Positions 24,561 to 33,120 of a stretch of DNA of 35,338 nt are shown here, piece after piece. Origin of the DNA: an uncultured Jannaschia sp. (GTDB taxonomy: Bacteria > Pseudomonadota > Alphaproteobacteria > Rhodobacterales > Rhodobacteraceae); the NCBI RefSeq assembly GCF_947494055.1, contig NZ_CANLTR010000036.1:1-35338 (forward strand), read 5' to 3'. A model generated the notes under the pieces. It was not told where the DNA came from. It made no database searches and saw only the letters and a list, made by a program, of their open reading frames with translations. The translations under genes and the position numbers were made by a program. Each line of letters begins with the position of its first letter. The stretch's first letter is position 1.

Positions 24561-25016
24561 TCAGGGCAGCAGTCGGCGGTTAATAAGGTCGTAAGGGACG
24601 CGGATGCCGTATTTGAACACGGCGATGCAGAATGCGGTGACACCGATTATGACGAACGCGGCGTATATTGGCCTGATCCTGCTGCTGGACAGCGTAGCCA
24701 ACGCTACGCTGATCAGCAGGGCAGGCAAGAGACCGAGACTGCGAACGGTCAATCCAAACGCCACCGGCGCCGCCCCGATCAGCGAAATCGCTCGCCAATT
24801 CACCGGCGCTAACTGGTCTTCATCGGGTCTAGCGCCGAGCAGCACAAAGACGCCGATCACTCCGAGAATGACGCTCAGGGCGAGCGGAAAGAAACCGGGG
24901 CCCATCTGGTCGAGACTCCCGATATCCAATCCCATGAGCGTGGAAACGCCACCATAGATGGCCACCGCCAGGAACATCAGTCCTGACACAGCGTCCTGCG
25001 ACTTCCAGTCAATCAT
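24561..25016 (-). CDS. tctB: Tripartite tricarboxylate transporter small permease subunit
   Basis: This 151-residue protein has four predicted membrane helices (roughly residues 12-30, 42-60, 77-105 and 118-138) and the typical GPGFFPLALSVIL segment of TctB after the first helix. It forms the small membrane subunit of the TTT carboxylate importer. It lies between the CaiB/BaiF gene (27 bases) and tctA (15 bases) and has GGGAGGA upstream of its ATG. Confidence 0.9.
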   Translation of the reverse strand: MIDWKSQDAVSGLMFLAVAIYGGVSTLMGLDIGSLDQMGPGFFPLALSVILGVIGVFVLLGARPDEDQLAPVNWRAISLIGAAPVAFGLTVRSLGLLPALLISVALATLSSSRIRPIYAAFVIIGVTAFCIAVFKYGIRVPYDLINRRLLP

Positions 25017-25043
25017 TCGCCATCCTCCCCGGCCGATGCCGAC

Positions 25044-26234
25044 CTAGCTAGCCTTGGTGTCCTCACCGTAGAGCTCGGTCAGCACCTCCTGCGTATGCTG
25101 CCCCAAGCCCGGCGGATTGCGAAACACCTTGGGCGCTGCAACATCTTTCCAGGGCATGCCGGGAATGGTGGTCATCACCCCCGAATTGGGCGGGTACTCA
25201 ATTTCCATAAGCGAACCGCGCTCAAGCACATGTGGCAGTTTAACAACCTCGGCCAGCGTCAGGATGGGCTCAGACGGAATTCCGCGCTTGTCTAGCTCGG
25301 ACAGCCAGTAGTCTGCCGTATTGGTGGCGAAGATGGCCCGGATTTCCTCGACCATGGCAATTCGATTGATGTTGCGCTCGACCTGACTGCGGTACAGCGG
25401 GTTTTCGGGCATATGCGAGAATTCGCTGAGCGAGACAAAGGCCTTCCATGCCTTTTCATTGGTCACGGCCATGACGAATTCCCGGTCGGAGCCGGCAAAG
25501 CTTTCATAGGGCGCCATCAGCGGGTGGGCATTGCCAGTACGCGGATAGGGCTTCTGCGTCGATGTATAGGTGACGATCTGCTGATTGAGCACCATCAGAA
25601 CCGCATCGAGCATCGCGATGTCGATATAGCGACCCTTGCCAGTCTCACGCCGCTCCATGAGCGACGCCATCACCGACATGACGGCCGAAAACCCGCCAAC
25701 GATATCGGCGATCGGTCCGCCCGCCTTGTAGGCCGGACCATCCGGCGCGCCGGTGGTCGACATCAATCCGCTGATCGCCTGCACCATGAGATCGATGCCG
25801 GGGCGATGCGACATCGGGCCGGTTTGGCCATAGGCGCTGATCGAGACATAGACGATGTCTGGTTTGACCGCGGCGACCGCCGCATAGTCCAGGCCGAAAC
25901 GCTTCATTGTGCCCGGACGAAAATTTTCTACCACGACGTCTGCGGTTCGGACCAGATCGAAGAACAGGCGCCTGCCCTCTTCGGTATGAAGATCGGCTTC
26001 TACCGAGCGCTTGTTGCGGTTGGTGGACATATAGGTGGCAAACGGAGGGCCCCAGTAGCGCGACTCGTCCCCGGTTCCCGGCATTTCAATTTTGATGACG
26101 TCGGCCCCCATATCGCCGAGCAGCATCGTGCAGTAAGGGCCAGCCAGAGCGCGGGACACGTCCAGCACCCTTATGCCGTCGAGGGCCCCTTTTTTGCCGA
26201 CGCTTTCGTTCAAATGTGAATTCTCATGCAGCAT
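25044..26234 (-). CDS. CaiB/BaiF (family III) CoA-transferase
   Basis: This 396-residue protein starts its fold with GIRVLDVSRALAGPYCTMLL (residues about 20-39) and has the NRNKRSVEADL and VENFRPGTMKRFGLDY segments. The catalytic aspartate is D148 in RPGIDLMVQA. Family III enzymes move CoA between acids through an acyl-aspartate intermediate and commonly activate dicarboxylates from succinyl-CoA. The start at 26234 has GGGAGA upstream and is preferred over the ATG at 26249. It probably activates the acid imported by TctABC. A second CoA-transferase is encoded on the other side of the divergent promoter. Confidence 0.92.
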   Translation of the reverse strand: MLHENSHLNESVGKKGALDGIRVLDVSRALAGPYCTMLLGDMGADVIKIEMPGTGDESRYWGPPFATYMSTNRNKRSVEADLHTEEGRRLFFDLVRTADVVVENFRPGTMKRFGLDYAAVAAVKPDIVYVSISAYGQTGPMSHRPGIDLMVQAISGLMSTTGAPDGPAYKAGGPIADIVGGFSAVMSVMASLMERRETGKGRYIDIAMLDAVLMVLNQQIVTYTSTQKPYPRTGNAHPLMAPYESFAGSDREFVMAVTNEKAWKAFVSLSEFSHMPENPLYRSQVERNINRIAMVEEIRAIFATNTADYWLSELDKRGIPSEPILTLAEVVKLPHVLERGSLMEIEYPPNSGVMTTIPGMPWKDVAAPKVFRNPPGLGQHTQEVLTELYGEDTKAS

Positions 26235-26255
26235 GTGTGTCTCCCGCATCGGTGA

Positions 26256-27119
26256 CTAGACCGAGCGTATTGTGTTGGTGATGGAGCCGATGCCATCGAT
26301 GCCGGCTTCCATGACGTCGCCATCGCGCAACCAGACCTGCGGCTCCAGACCTAGGCCGACGCCCGAAGGCGTCCCGGTAGTGACGATGTCACCCGGCTCG
26401 AGCGTCAGTCCGGCCGAGAGGCTTTCAAGGATTGCTGCGCAATCGAACACCATGTCAGTGGTGAGCGAATCCTGGCGCATCTTGCCATTGACACTCAGCC
26501 AGATGCGGTGGTCGGCGGTGACGTCAAATTCGTCCGAGGTGACAATCCACGGTCCTATGGGACAGGTGTTGTCGAGAGACTTGCCTTTGAACCACTGGCC
26601 ATGACCTTTTTGCAGATCGCGCGCGGTGACGTCATTGAGCACCACATAACCCAGGATATGTTCGGCGGCGTCCTGCGCCTTGATATCACGGCCGCCCTTG
26701 CCGACGACGAAAGCGAGTTCGACTTCATAGTCCAGTTTTTTCGTGATGGCCGGCAGGCGAACTACGTCGTCCGGACCACAAACGGCATGGGTCGCCTTGG
26801 TGAAAAACTCCGGCACTGGCGGGTATTCCGCCGCAACCCCGCGGGCCCGTGCACCTTCCTCGATGTGCAACTTGTAGTTGCGACCGACGCAGAACACGTT
26901 GCGCGGCGGAACGGGGATCGGCGCACGTAACGATATGTCAGCGAGACGATAGCCAGCGTCTGTTGCTGATGCCTCGGCCAACCTGCGCGCTTGGGTAACC
27001 GCGGTAGGGCCGGCCTGGATCAGGGCTAGCAGCGAGGCGTCCGTCGTGGGGACGATCCTGTCGCCGACCACCACGCCCGGCCGCTCCACCCCATCGTGGA
27101 CGAAAGTCGCCAGCTTCAT
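26256..27119 (-). CDS. Fumarylacetoacetate hydrolase family protein
   Basis: This 287-residue protein has the C-terminal FAH domain (about residues 72-285) with NVFCVGRNYKLH, the metal ligands E132 and E134 in DYEVELAFVVGK and D163 in LNDVTARDLQ, and the GDIVTTGTPSGVG motif. The family cleaves C-C bonds of beta-diketo acids, decarboxylates oxaloacetate-like acids or hydrates 2-hydroxydienoates, using magnesium in the cytoplasm. It overlaps the DUF35 gene by 4 bases. The substrate is not determined, but it should follow CoA activation and oxidation in the same pathway or handle a 3-oxo acid formed from it. Confidence 0.92.
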   Translation of the reverse strand: MKLATFVHDGVERPGVVVGDRIVPTTDASLLALIQAGPTAVTQARRLAEASATDAGYRLADISLRAPIPVPPRNVFCVGRNYKLHIEEGARARGVAAEYPPVPEFFTKATHAVCGPDDVVRLPAITKKLDYEVELAFVVGKGGRDIKAQDAAEHILGYVVLNDVTARDLQKGHGQWFKGKSLDNTCPIGPWIVTSDEFDVTADHRIWLSVNGKMRQDSLTTDMVFDCAAILESLSAGLTLEPGDIVTTGTPSGVGLGLEPQVWLRDGDVMEAGIDGIGSITNTIRSV

Positions 27120-27511
27120 GACGCCACCTCGAAGACCGGCAAGGTGATGTCTTCCGAAATCGGCTCGTAGGCCAGTTTCACCGCCATTCCGATGTGAACG
27201 CCGTAGGGGTCATCGGTCTTGATGTTGGTTGTCATCATCGCCCCTTCCTCAAGCTCAACCAGCGCCACCACGACGGGCCCCTCGACTCCTTCAAAGACCG
27301 ACTGCGCCGCCACCGTATAGGTATGAATGCTGCCCCTGCCGCTGACGGGGGTCCATTCGAGTTGGCGGGATGCACATTCGGGGCAGATAAAAACCGGGTA
27401 AAAGGCGTAGGTGCCGCAATCGGCGCAGCGCTGGATTTGCATCGCTCCTGCATTGCAGGAGTCCCAGAAGGGTTTCGAAATCTTTGTTGGTTCGGGCAAA
27501 TATCGGCTCAT
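27116..27511 (-). CDS. Zn-ribbon/OB-fold (DUF35) acyl-CoA-binding partner protein
   Basis: This 131-residue protein has a rubredoxin-like zinc ribbon (C29, C32, C43 and C46 in CADCGTYAFYPVFICPEC) and a C-terminal OB fold. DUF35 proteins pair with thiolase-like proteins, forming complexes with acetyl-CoA acetyltransferases in archaea or with SCP2-type aldolases such as Ltp2 in steroid side-chain degradation. The thiolase-like gene is 10 bases upstream, as expected for such a pair. The start at 27511 has GAGGGG 6 bases upstream; a longer frame running into the thiolase gene is not supported. Confidence 0.92.
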   Translation of the reverse strand: MSRYLPEPTKISKPFWDSCNAGAMQIQRCADCGTYAFYPVFICPECASRQLEWTPVSGRGSIHTYTVAAQSVFEGVEGPVVVALVELEEGAMMTTNIKTDDPYGVHIGMAVKLAYEPISEDITLPVFEVAS

Positions 27512-27521
27512 GACTATCCCC

Positions 27522-28724
27522 TCAGTCCCGTCCAAAAATAGCGATGGAGTGGTTGGAAGCGACCGCGCTGACATTGGTCGCCAACGACAGTTCCACGTCC
27601 TTGACCTGGCGGTCTCCGCATTCGCCACGCACCTGACGCACGGCCTCGATGATGTGGTTGATGCCGCCCGAGGACCCAAAGGACAAAAGCCCGCCATGGG
27701 TGTTGACCGGCAGTTCGCCTCCCAGCTCGATGCGTCCGTTTTCGGTAAAGGCTCCGCCTTCGCCCTTGGCGCAGTAACCGAGATCCTCGAACTGCATCAG
27801 CACGGTGATCGTGAAGGAGTCGTAGAGTTGGGCTACATCGATATCGGTCGGCTTCACCCCCGCCATGCCAAACGCACGTTCCGCGGCGACCGACTGCACC
27901 GTCTTGGTCAGGCTGAAGCGCGACTTGTCTTCAGGACGCGCGCCGGTGGCGCGGGCCAGATGTGCCAAGTGATAGTAAGATTGCGCCTGGCCGGTTCCCA
28001 GGATGCGCACGGGCTTGCTCTTGAGGTCGCGGGCACGTTCGCGCGACGTGATGAGAATAGCGCCCGCCCCATCGGACGGCGGACTGCAGTCAAGCAGGTG
28101 CAGCGGCGTCGACACCATGCGTGAATTGAGGACGTCATCGACGCTGATCGGATCGCGCTTGAAGGCCTTTGGGTTGAGCGCGGCATGCTTGCGGCAGGCA
28201 ACCGCGATATTGGCCAATTGCTCGGAGGTGGTGCCGTATTCATGCATGTGACGTTGCGCCAGCATGGCATAGACGCCCGGAACCGAGATGCCGAAAGGCA
28301 CTTCGAATTCGATCGGGTGAGCGCCGTATTCGATATAGGCCTTCATTGACGTGCCCTTGGGCACGCCAGACAGCGTGGTGTCGCCGCGCAACAGCAAAAC
28401 GGCTTTGCACAGCCCACTTTCCACCGCCCACTGCGCCACCTGGACACCATTGAGATAGGAATGGCCGCCGGTGCGCAGCGTATCGACGAAGCTCTTGCAG
28501 TGAATGCCCAGATGCTCGCCGATCATCATGTGATGGCGGATATTATCGTTGAGGAAGGTTCCGCTGGTCATCAGACCATCGATGTCGTGCTTGTCGATCC
28601 CGGAATCCTCGATCGCCAGCATCGCGGCATCGATGTGAAGCTCGGTGGGGGTTTTTCCCGTCAGCCGGCCAACAGGGGGTTCCCCCAATCCGGCAATAAC
28701 GGCCTCGCTGCCTGGACTTGGCAT
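27522..28724 (-). CDS. SCP2-type thiolase-like protein lacking thiolase cysteines
   Basis: This 400-residue protein has the thiolase superfamily fold of the SCP2/non-specific lipid-transfer branch, with VAQLYDSFTITVLMQFEDLG (Y301, D302), NTHGGLLSFGSSGG (H343) and a thiolase-like C-terminus. The first active-site cysteine is absent: the matching segment reads FVDTLRTGGHS, with leucine where thiolases have C in CASGG. The C-terminal C-x-G motif is also missing (ATNVSAVASNHSIAIFG). In Ltp2-type proteins a similar core with a DUF35 partner acts as a retro-aldolase on acyl-CoA. With DUF35 next door, an aldolase or non-classical thiolase role is likely. The start at 28724 has TTGGAG 7 bases upstream. 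Confidence 0.88.
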   Translation of the reverse strand: MPSPGSEAVIAGLGEPPVGRLTGKTPTELHIDAAMLAIEDSGIDKHDIDGLMTSGTFLNDNIRHHMMIGEHLGIHCKSFVDTLRTGGHSYLNGVQVAQWAVESGLCKAVLLLRGDTTLSGVPKGTSMKAYIEYGAHPIEFEVPFGISVPGVYAMLAQRHMHEYGTTSEQLANIAVACRKHAALNPKAFKRDPISVDDVLNSRMVSTPLHLLDCSPPSDGAGAILITSRERARDLKSKPVRILGTGQAQSYYHLAHLARATGARPEDKSRFSLTKTVQSVAAERAFGMAGVKPTDIDVAQLYDSFTITVLMQFEDLGYCAKGEGGAFTENGRIELGGELPVNTHGGLLSFGSSGGINHIIEAVRQVRGECGDRQVKDVELSLATNVSAVASNHSIAIFGRD

Positions 28725-28769
28725 CAATAGGCTCCAATTTGTGTGTGAATCGCGCCGCTACGGCAGCAG

Positions 28770-28797
28770 GGGAGAGGCGGATTGGGCCGCCCCTCCC
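28770..28797. terminator. Stable hairpin between tctC and the thiolase gene
   Basis: GGGAGAGGCGG and CCGCCCCTCCC form an 11-base stem with one mismatch around a 6-base loop. It lies in the 88-base gap after tctC. There is no run of T on the minus strand behind it, so complete termination is unlikely. It may protect the tctC message and lower read-through, so that the periplasmic receptor is made in excess. Confidence 0.5.
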
Positions 28798-28812
28798 GGG
28801 TCGGATCGGCGC

Positions 28813-29796
28813 TTAGCGCTTCTCGAGGCCGATCGCTTCGACCAGTTCGGCGTACCGATTGCGCTCGGTCGTCAGAAAATCAGCAAATTCGCTGGGCGAT
28901 TCACTGGTCCAAACCTCTGTGCCGGTCTGCTCTAGAGCAGCAATGACCTCGGGATCGGCCAGCGCTTCATTGAGCGCGTCGAACAGCGTGCTGACATATT
29001 CATCGGGAGTTCCAGCCGGTGCGAACAGGGCATACCAGGATGATACAAGCACGTCGTCGTAGCCAAGCTCCTTCATGGTCGGCAGCTCGGGCGTAAAGGT
29101 CGAGCGCTCCTCACCGGTGGTGGCTAGCAGCGTCAATTCCCCCGTCTGAAGTCCGGGCTGAAACTGAGACAGCGAATAAAACATCATGTCAGTCTCGCCA
29201 CGCATCAGGTCGAGCACTGCTGCCGAACCGCCCTCGTAGGGGATATGACGCAGGGAAATGGCTGCGTCGCGCATCAGCATTTCACCGAGCAGGTGATTGG
29301 AATTGCCAATGCCGCTTGAGGCGTAAGAGAGATTGCCGCTTTTGGCCTTTTCAACCAGTTCGGCCGGCGATTTGATGCCGGAGGCAGTGGGCACGGCCAT
29401 TATCAGGGTCTGAGCGGAAGCGCGGCCAACAGGGGAAAAGTCTTCCGCGGCGTAGGGTAGGTCGGCATACATATTGGGGTTGGACGAGAAGTCAGCGATT
29501 GTCGCCCACAGCAGGTGGTAGCCATCCGGCTCCTGCTCGGACGCCCGCACCATGCCTGGGATATGTGCGGCGCCACCGATATTTTCGATGACCATCGGCT
29601 GGCCAAGAATCTCCTCCATCTTGGGCAGAACAATGCGCGCCACGCCGTCGGCGGCAGAACCTGCCGGCAACGGCACGATCACATCGATCGCGCGGGCCGG
29701 GTACTCCTGCGCATGCGCCAGGCCGACAGTTGCGGTGAGTGCCATCACCGATGTGGCGACGATCAACGTCATTCTGAACTGACTATAAATCAACAT
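28813..29796 (-). CDS. tctC: Tripartite tricarboxylate transporter substrate-binding receptor (Bug family)
   Basis: This 327-residue protein has an N-terminal signal peptide with cleavage likely after GLAHA (about residue 29). The mature part starts QEYPARAIDVIVPLPAGSAADG, typical of TctC/Bug periplasmic receptors, and later has SYASSGIGNSNHLLGEML, the usual ligand-loop region. It binds a carboxylate in the periplasm and delivers it to TctAB. It leads the nine-gene operon. The start at 29796 has GGGAGGAA immediately upstream with tight spacing; ATG at 29772 is an alternative. Two operator-like near-palindromes lie 17 to 52 bases upstream. Confidence 0.92.
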   Translation of the reverse strand: MLIYSQFRMTLIVATSVMALTATVGLAHAQEYPARAIDVIVPLPAGSAADGVARIVLPKMEEILGQPMVIENIGGAAHIPGMVRASEQEPDGYHLLWATIADFSSNPNMYADLPYAAEDFSPVGRASAQTLIMAVPTASGIKSPAELVEKAKSGNLSYASSGIGNSNHLLGEMLMRDAAISLRHIPYEGGSAAVLDLMRGETDMMFYSLSQFQPGLQTGELTLLATTGEERSTFTPELPTMKELGYDDVLVSSWYALFAPAGTPDEYVSTLFDALNEALADPEVIAALEQTGTEVWTSESPSEFADFLTTERNRYAELVEAIGLEKR

Positions 29797-29812
29797 TTCC
29801 TCCCAACTGTTT

Positions 29813-29848
29813 TTTCCGCATAACGGAAATTTTTCCGTATATCGATAA
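29813..29848. promoter_or_regulatory. Pair of operator-like sites before tctC
   Basis: Site 1 at 29813-29829 is TTTCCG-CATAA-CGGAAA, a perfect inverted repeat with 6-base arms. Site 2 starts exactly 19 bases later (29832-29848) and reads TTTCCG-TATAT-CGATAA, with a perfect left arm and a degenerate right arm. Both lie directly upstream of tctC. The shape fits operators of IclR-type regulators, one of which is encoded nearby at 31499. Confidence 0.65.
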
Positions 29849-29972
29849 TGCGCCGCACAAGCGGTGTCGTCAACCCCCTTGAAGGCGCGGCAAACAGCGG
29901 CGTCTTGTTCGAATGAGCGCCCGGACACGGCGGCTGTCGCCCACCCATTGATTATCTCAGCGCATCAGCTAT

Positions 29973-30008
29973 CTTCCGTATTACGAAAATATATCCGTAT
30001 TGCGGAAA
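29973..30008. promoter_or_regulatory. Pair of operator-like sites before the double-domain CoA-transferase
   Basis: Site 3 at 29973-29989 reads CTTCCG-TATTA-CGAAAA and site 4 at 29992-30008 reads TATCCG-TATTG-CGGAAA. They share the spacing of 19 bases with the pair before tctC. Site 4 ends 17 bases before the proposed TTG start. The arrangement supports a start near 30011-30026 rather than further upstream. Confidence 0.65.
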
Positions 30009-30025
30009 CTGTGAGGCAGAGAATA

Positions 30026-31438
30026 TTGGATACGAACACCGCCTTATTGGATCTTCTGCGTAAGCTCGCATTGCCGGACACCGAGCATCGTTGCCGCGTT
30101 ACAATTCGCGGCCATGACCCGGTGGTGCCCAGCCGCTACCGACCAGGGCTGGCAAGCGCGGTGGCCTTGGCAGCCTATGGAGCAGGCGTCGCCGAAATCT
30201 GGCGGCTGCGAGGAAATGGGGCCCAGTCGATCGACGTCGACCTCGCCAAGGCAGCGGTTCCAGGGTTGCGGACGCTCGCCTACATCCGGCGCGGCCGCCA
30301 TGCACTGCAGCTACAGCGACCCGCCTCGGAGCGTCAGGTGTTCTTCGAGACGCGCGACGGCCGGCAGATGTATCTGCTGCGGCATGCCTTCTATCATGAG
30401 CATTTCACGCGTTTGCTAAGCTGTCTCGATTGCTCGCCCGACACGGCCTCCATCGCCCGTACCGTACAAAAATATGATGCGTTTGAGCTGGAAGAAATCT
30501 TGGCGGAAGCAAAGGCGATGGGGGCGATGGCCCGCACCAGAGACGAATGGCTGTCCCATCCCCAGGGCCGTAACCTGGCGGGACGCACACCGGTCGAGGT
30601 GAGGCGGATGACCGAGAGCGATGCCGAGCCGCTAACCGCGGCGGCGCGCCCGCTCGAGGGGATACGTATTGTCGACATGGGACACGTTCTTGCCGGACCG
30701 ATGGTGTCGCGAACCCTAGCCGAGCAAGGTGCCGATGTCATCCACGTGTCGCCGCCGCACATGCCCGATCCCAATCACATCATCGCCGACACTACGTTCG
30801 GGAAGCGAACGGCATTTGCAGACCTTCGGTCGGACGTGGACCGGGACGAACTGCTTGCGCTGATTTCCCAGGCCGACGTGTTCGTCCATTCGTGGCGGCC
30901 GGGCTCGTTGGAGGCTCATGGCCTGTCATTTGAAAGGTTGAGCGAACTGCGACCTGGGCTGATCTACGCCACTGTAAGTTGCTATGGTAGCGATGGTCCC
31001 TGGGCTGACCGCGCGGGTTACGATCCGTTTGGACAGGTCGTCAGTGGCCTTGCCGTCGGTGAAGGCAGCTTGGATGAACCCGTGCTCGCATCGACATTTA
31101 CGCTCAACGACTACTTGGCCGGTTACTGTGCTGCGGCCGGCGTCGCTAGCGCTCTGATCCAGCGGGCGCAGGTTGGCGGTTCTTACCGCGTCGATGTTTC
31201 GTTGACCGGTACGTCGATGTGGCTTCAGGACCTTGGGCAGCTCCCGCTGGAGCAATGGCCAGGTGCCCCGGGGGGCGTGGCTACGCTGCCCCAGATTGTG
31301 CCGGACGACCTGCAGATGACGCAGTCTCCGCTCGGCATGATCGAGCACCCCAGACCAATCGTGACGTTTTCCGAAACCCCCTCGTATTGGGCGACACCGC
31401 CCCAACCCGCCGGCGCTGGCCGCTTGGCTTGGGACTAG
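30026..31438 (+). CDS. Double-domain CaiB/BaiF-type CoA-transferase
   Basis: This protein has about 470 residues. The C-terminal part (from about residue 215: LEGIRIVDMGHVLAGPMVSR, then VHSWRPGSLEAHGLS) is a family III CoA-transferase domain with the catalytic aspartate at about D333 in RAGYDPFGQV. The N-terminal 190 residues hold a second, diverged CaiB-like half (WRLRGNGAQSIDVDLAKAA and HPQGRNLAG). This two-part layout is known for a group of long CoA-transferases. The start is uncertain: TTG at 30026 has GAGG 9 bases upstream, and GTG at 30011 is possible. The GTG at 29864 would put four operator-like sites inside the gene. It opens the operon that continues with the IclR regulator and SDR. 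Confidence 0.8.
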   Translation: MDTNTALLDLLRKLALPDTEHRCRVTIRGHDPVVPSRYRPGLASAVALAAYGAGVAEIWRLRGNGAQSIDVDLAKAAVPGLRTLAYIRRGRHALQLQRPASERQVFFETRDGRQMYLLRHAFYHEHFTRLLSCLDCSPDTASIARTVQKYDAFELEEILAEAKAMGAMARTRDEWLSHPQGRNLAGRTPVEVRRMTESDAEPLTAAARPLEGIRIVDMGHVLAGPMVSRTLAEQGADVIHVSPPHMPDPNHIIADTTFGKRTAFADLRSDVDRDELLALISQADVFVHSWRPGSLEAHGLSFERLSELRPGLIYATVSCYGSDGPWADRAGYDPFGQVVSGLAVGEGSLDEPVLASTFTLNDYLAGYCAAAGVASALIQRAQVGGSYRVDVSLTGTSMWLQDLGQLPLEQWPGAPGGVATLPQIVPDDLQMTQSPLGMIEHPRPIVTFSETPSYWATPPQPAGAGRLAWD

Positions 31439-31498
31439 TCGGACGGAAAGAGCAATGAAATAATAAGCGGCCGCTTCCGGAACCAGAAAGTAACTGCT

Positions 31499-32281
31499 TT
31501 GAAAGACGAACACTTGGATGACCCGGAGTTCATCAAATCGCTGGCCAAGGGTCTGGCTGTGATCGAGTCTTTCGGCGCAGATGCTCCGCAAATGACGCTG
31601 AGCCGGATCGCGAGCAAGGTCGGCCTCAGCCCCGGCTCGGCCCGGCGGGTACTCATCACGCTTACGAAACTGGGCTATGTCGGGTATAGCGAGGAAGACA
31701 AGCGCTATCATCTGGCAGCGCGCACCCTCCAGCTCGGCTTTACCTATTTAATGACGCTGCCGGCACTCAACCTACTGCAGCCGCGCCTGTCGGAGCTATC
31801 CGACAAACTCAACGAATCCTGCTCGATCATGATGCTGGTGGACCGCGAGGTGGTCTGCGTGGCGCGTGCTACGGCACGGAGGCTCGAACGCGACTATATG
31901 ACCGTAGGCACGCGCTTTCCCGCCCATTCTTCGTCCACCGGAAAATTGCTGCTTGGCGCCATGAGCGACGAGGAGTTTGACAAGCTCTATGACGGCATCA
32001 CCACCCTGCCCGAGGTCACGGCATTTACCGTCCGCACCGTAGACGCGCTACGTGAACAGGCAAGGACAGCCTATCAGCGAGGATGGAACGTGGTGGATCA
32101 GGAAACGGCCATTGGCATGTCCTCAGTCGCCGTACCGCTGACGGTCAAGGGTCGCATTCGCTATGGCTTGTCGACCAGCGCAACGCTAAAATATGAAGGT
32201 TCCGAATTTGTGGACCGTTATCTGCCCGAGCTGCGCCACGCGGCGGAGTCCATGCAAAAGCTGCTGGACGCGCGCCAATGA
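31499..32281 (+). CDS. IclR family transcriptional regulator
   Basis: This 260-residue protein has the N-terminal winged helix of IclR regulators (residues about 10-75: SLAKGLAVIESFG, TLSRIASKVGLSPGSARRVL, LGYVGYSEEDKRYHL) and a C-terminal effector domain with FPAHSSSTGKLLLGA and GWNVVDQETAIGMSSVAVPL. It starts with TTG and has only a weak ribosome binding site. Its stop overlaps the SDR start (ATGA). IclR proteins of this PcaR/PobR-like group bind palindromes in promoters of aromatic or carboxylate catabolism. The paired near-palindromes at 29813-30008 are the likely targets, with control of both divergent operons. Confidence 0.92.
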   Translation: MKDEHLDDPEFIKSLAKGLAVIESFGADAPQMTLSRIASKVGLSPGSARRVLITLTKLGYVGYSEEDKRYHLAARTLQLGFTYLMTLPALNLLQPRLSELSDKLNESCSIMMLVDREVVCVARATARRLERDYMTVGTRFPAHSSSTGKLLLGAMSDEEFDKLYDGITTLPEVTAFTVRTVDALREQARTAYQRGWNVVDQETAIGMSSVAVPLTVKGRIRYGLSTSATLKYEGSEFVDRYLPELRHAAESMQKLLDARQ

Positions 32282-33120
32282 CGCCGGCGCTCAATCCATC
32301 TGGCCCCAAGGAACTCAGCGGCAGGGTGGCCATAGTCACTGGCGCGGGTCGAATGCGCAGCATCGGCCGGCGCCTCGCCATCACCTTGGCCCAAGCTGGC
32401 GCCAGCGTCGTGGCAACGGGTTCGGGCCGTCCCTCCGAGACCTTTCCAGAGGATGAGAAAGCCGCAGGTTGGCGCGATGTCGAGAGCGTCGCCAATGAAA
32501 TCCGCCAGTTTGGTGGCAAGGCCTTGACGGCCATCACCGACATTGCCGATGAGGCCTCGGTCGACCGCCTGATCGCCGACACCCTCGCCACATTCGGGCG
32601 CGTCGACATCCTAATCAACAATGCCGCAATGAGTCGTGGCTCGGACCGTCGGAACGTTGTTGATCTCGATCTTGATACGCTGCGGAAAGTCTACGCTATC
32701 AACCTTGAGGGCACCTTCTTGATGTCGCAGGCCGCGGCCCGCGCCATGTTGGCCCAGGGCGGTGGAGGTAACATCGTTAATATCTCCACCGTAGCTTCCC
32801 GCACGGCTGGACCGAGGCTGGGTGCGTATGCGAGTTCCAAAGCGGCGGTCAACACATTGGGCCGCGTGATGGCCATGGAGCTGGCCGCCGATAATATCCG
32901 CGTCAATACTATCTGTCCTGGCTTCAACGATACCTCCCGGCTCGATGACCTGCCGCGCGGCGAACAATTCGAAGAGATGGTCAAGGATATGGTGCCGCTT
33001 GGTTGGGCGGACGATGGCACCCAGGTTGCTGAACTTGCGCTATTCCTTGTCAGTGACCGGGCAAAATGGATCACTGGGCAAACGATAATGGCCGACGGCG
33101 GGCGGGTTTGGGGGCAATAG
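32278..33120 (+). CDS. Short-chain dehydrogenase/reductase
   Basis: This 280-residue protein has the classical SDR cofactor motif (VTGAGRMRSIG, residues 20-30), NNAAM at about 114-118 and the catalytic set S170, Y184 and K188 in AYASSKAAV. The C-terminus ends ITGQTIMADGGRVWG, typical of the 3-oxoacyl-ACP reductase-like group. An NAD(P)-linked oxidation of a hydroxy intermediate (for example a 3-hydroxyacyl-CoA) would fit between the CoA-transferases and the thiolase-like protein. It overlaps the IclR gene by 4 bases. Confidence 0.92.
   Translation: MTPALNPSGPKELSGRVAIVTGAGRMRSIGRRLAITLAQAGASVVATGSGRPSETFPEDEKAAGWRDVESVANEIRQFGGKALTAITDIADEASVDRLIADTLATFGRVDILINNAAMSRGSDRRNVVDLDLDTLRKVYAINLEGTFLMSQAAARAMLAQGGGGNIVNISTVASRTAGPRLGAYASSKAAVNTLGRVMAMELAADNIRVNTICPGFNDTSRLDDLPRGEQFEEMVKDMVPLGWADDGTQVAELALFLVSDRAKWITGQTIMADGGRVWGQ

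Noticed and set aside
29864-30025. GTG at 29864 as start of the double-domain CoA-transferase
   Set aside because: The extra residues show no family similarity, and the frame would cover operator-like sites directly before the conserved region.
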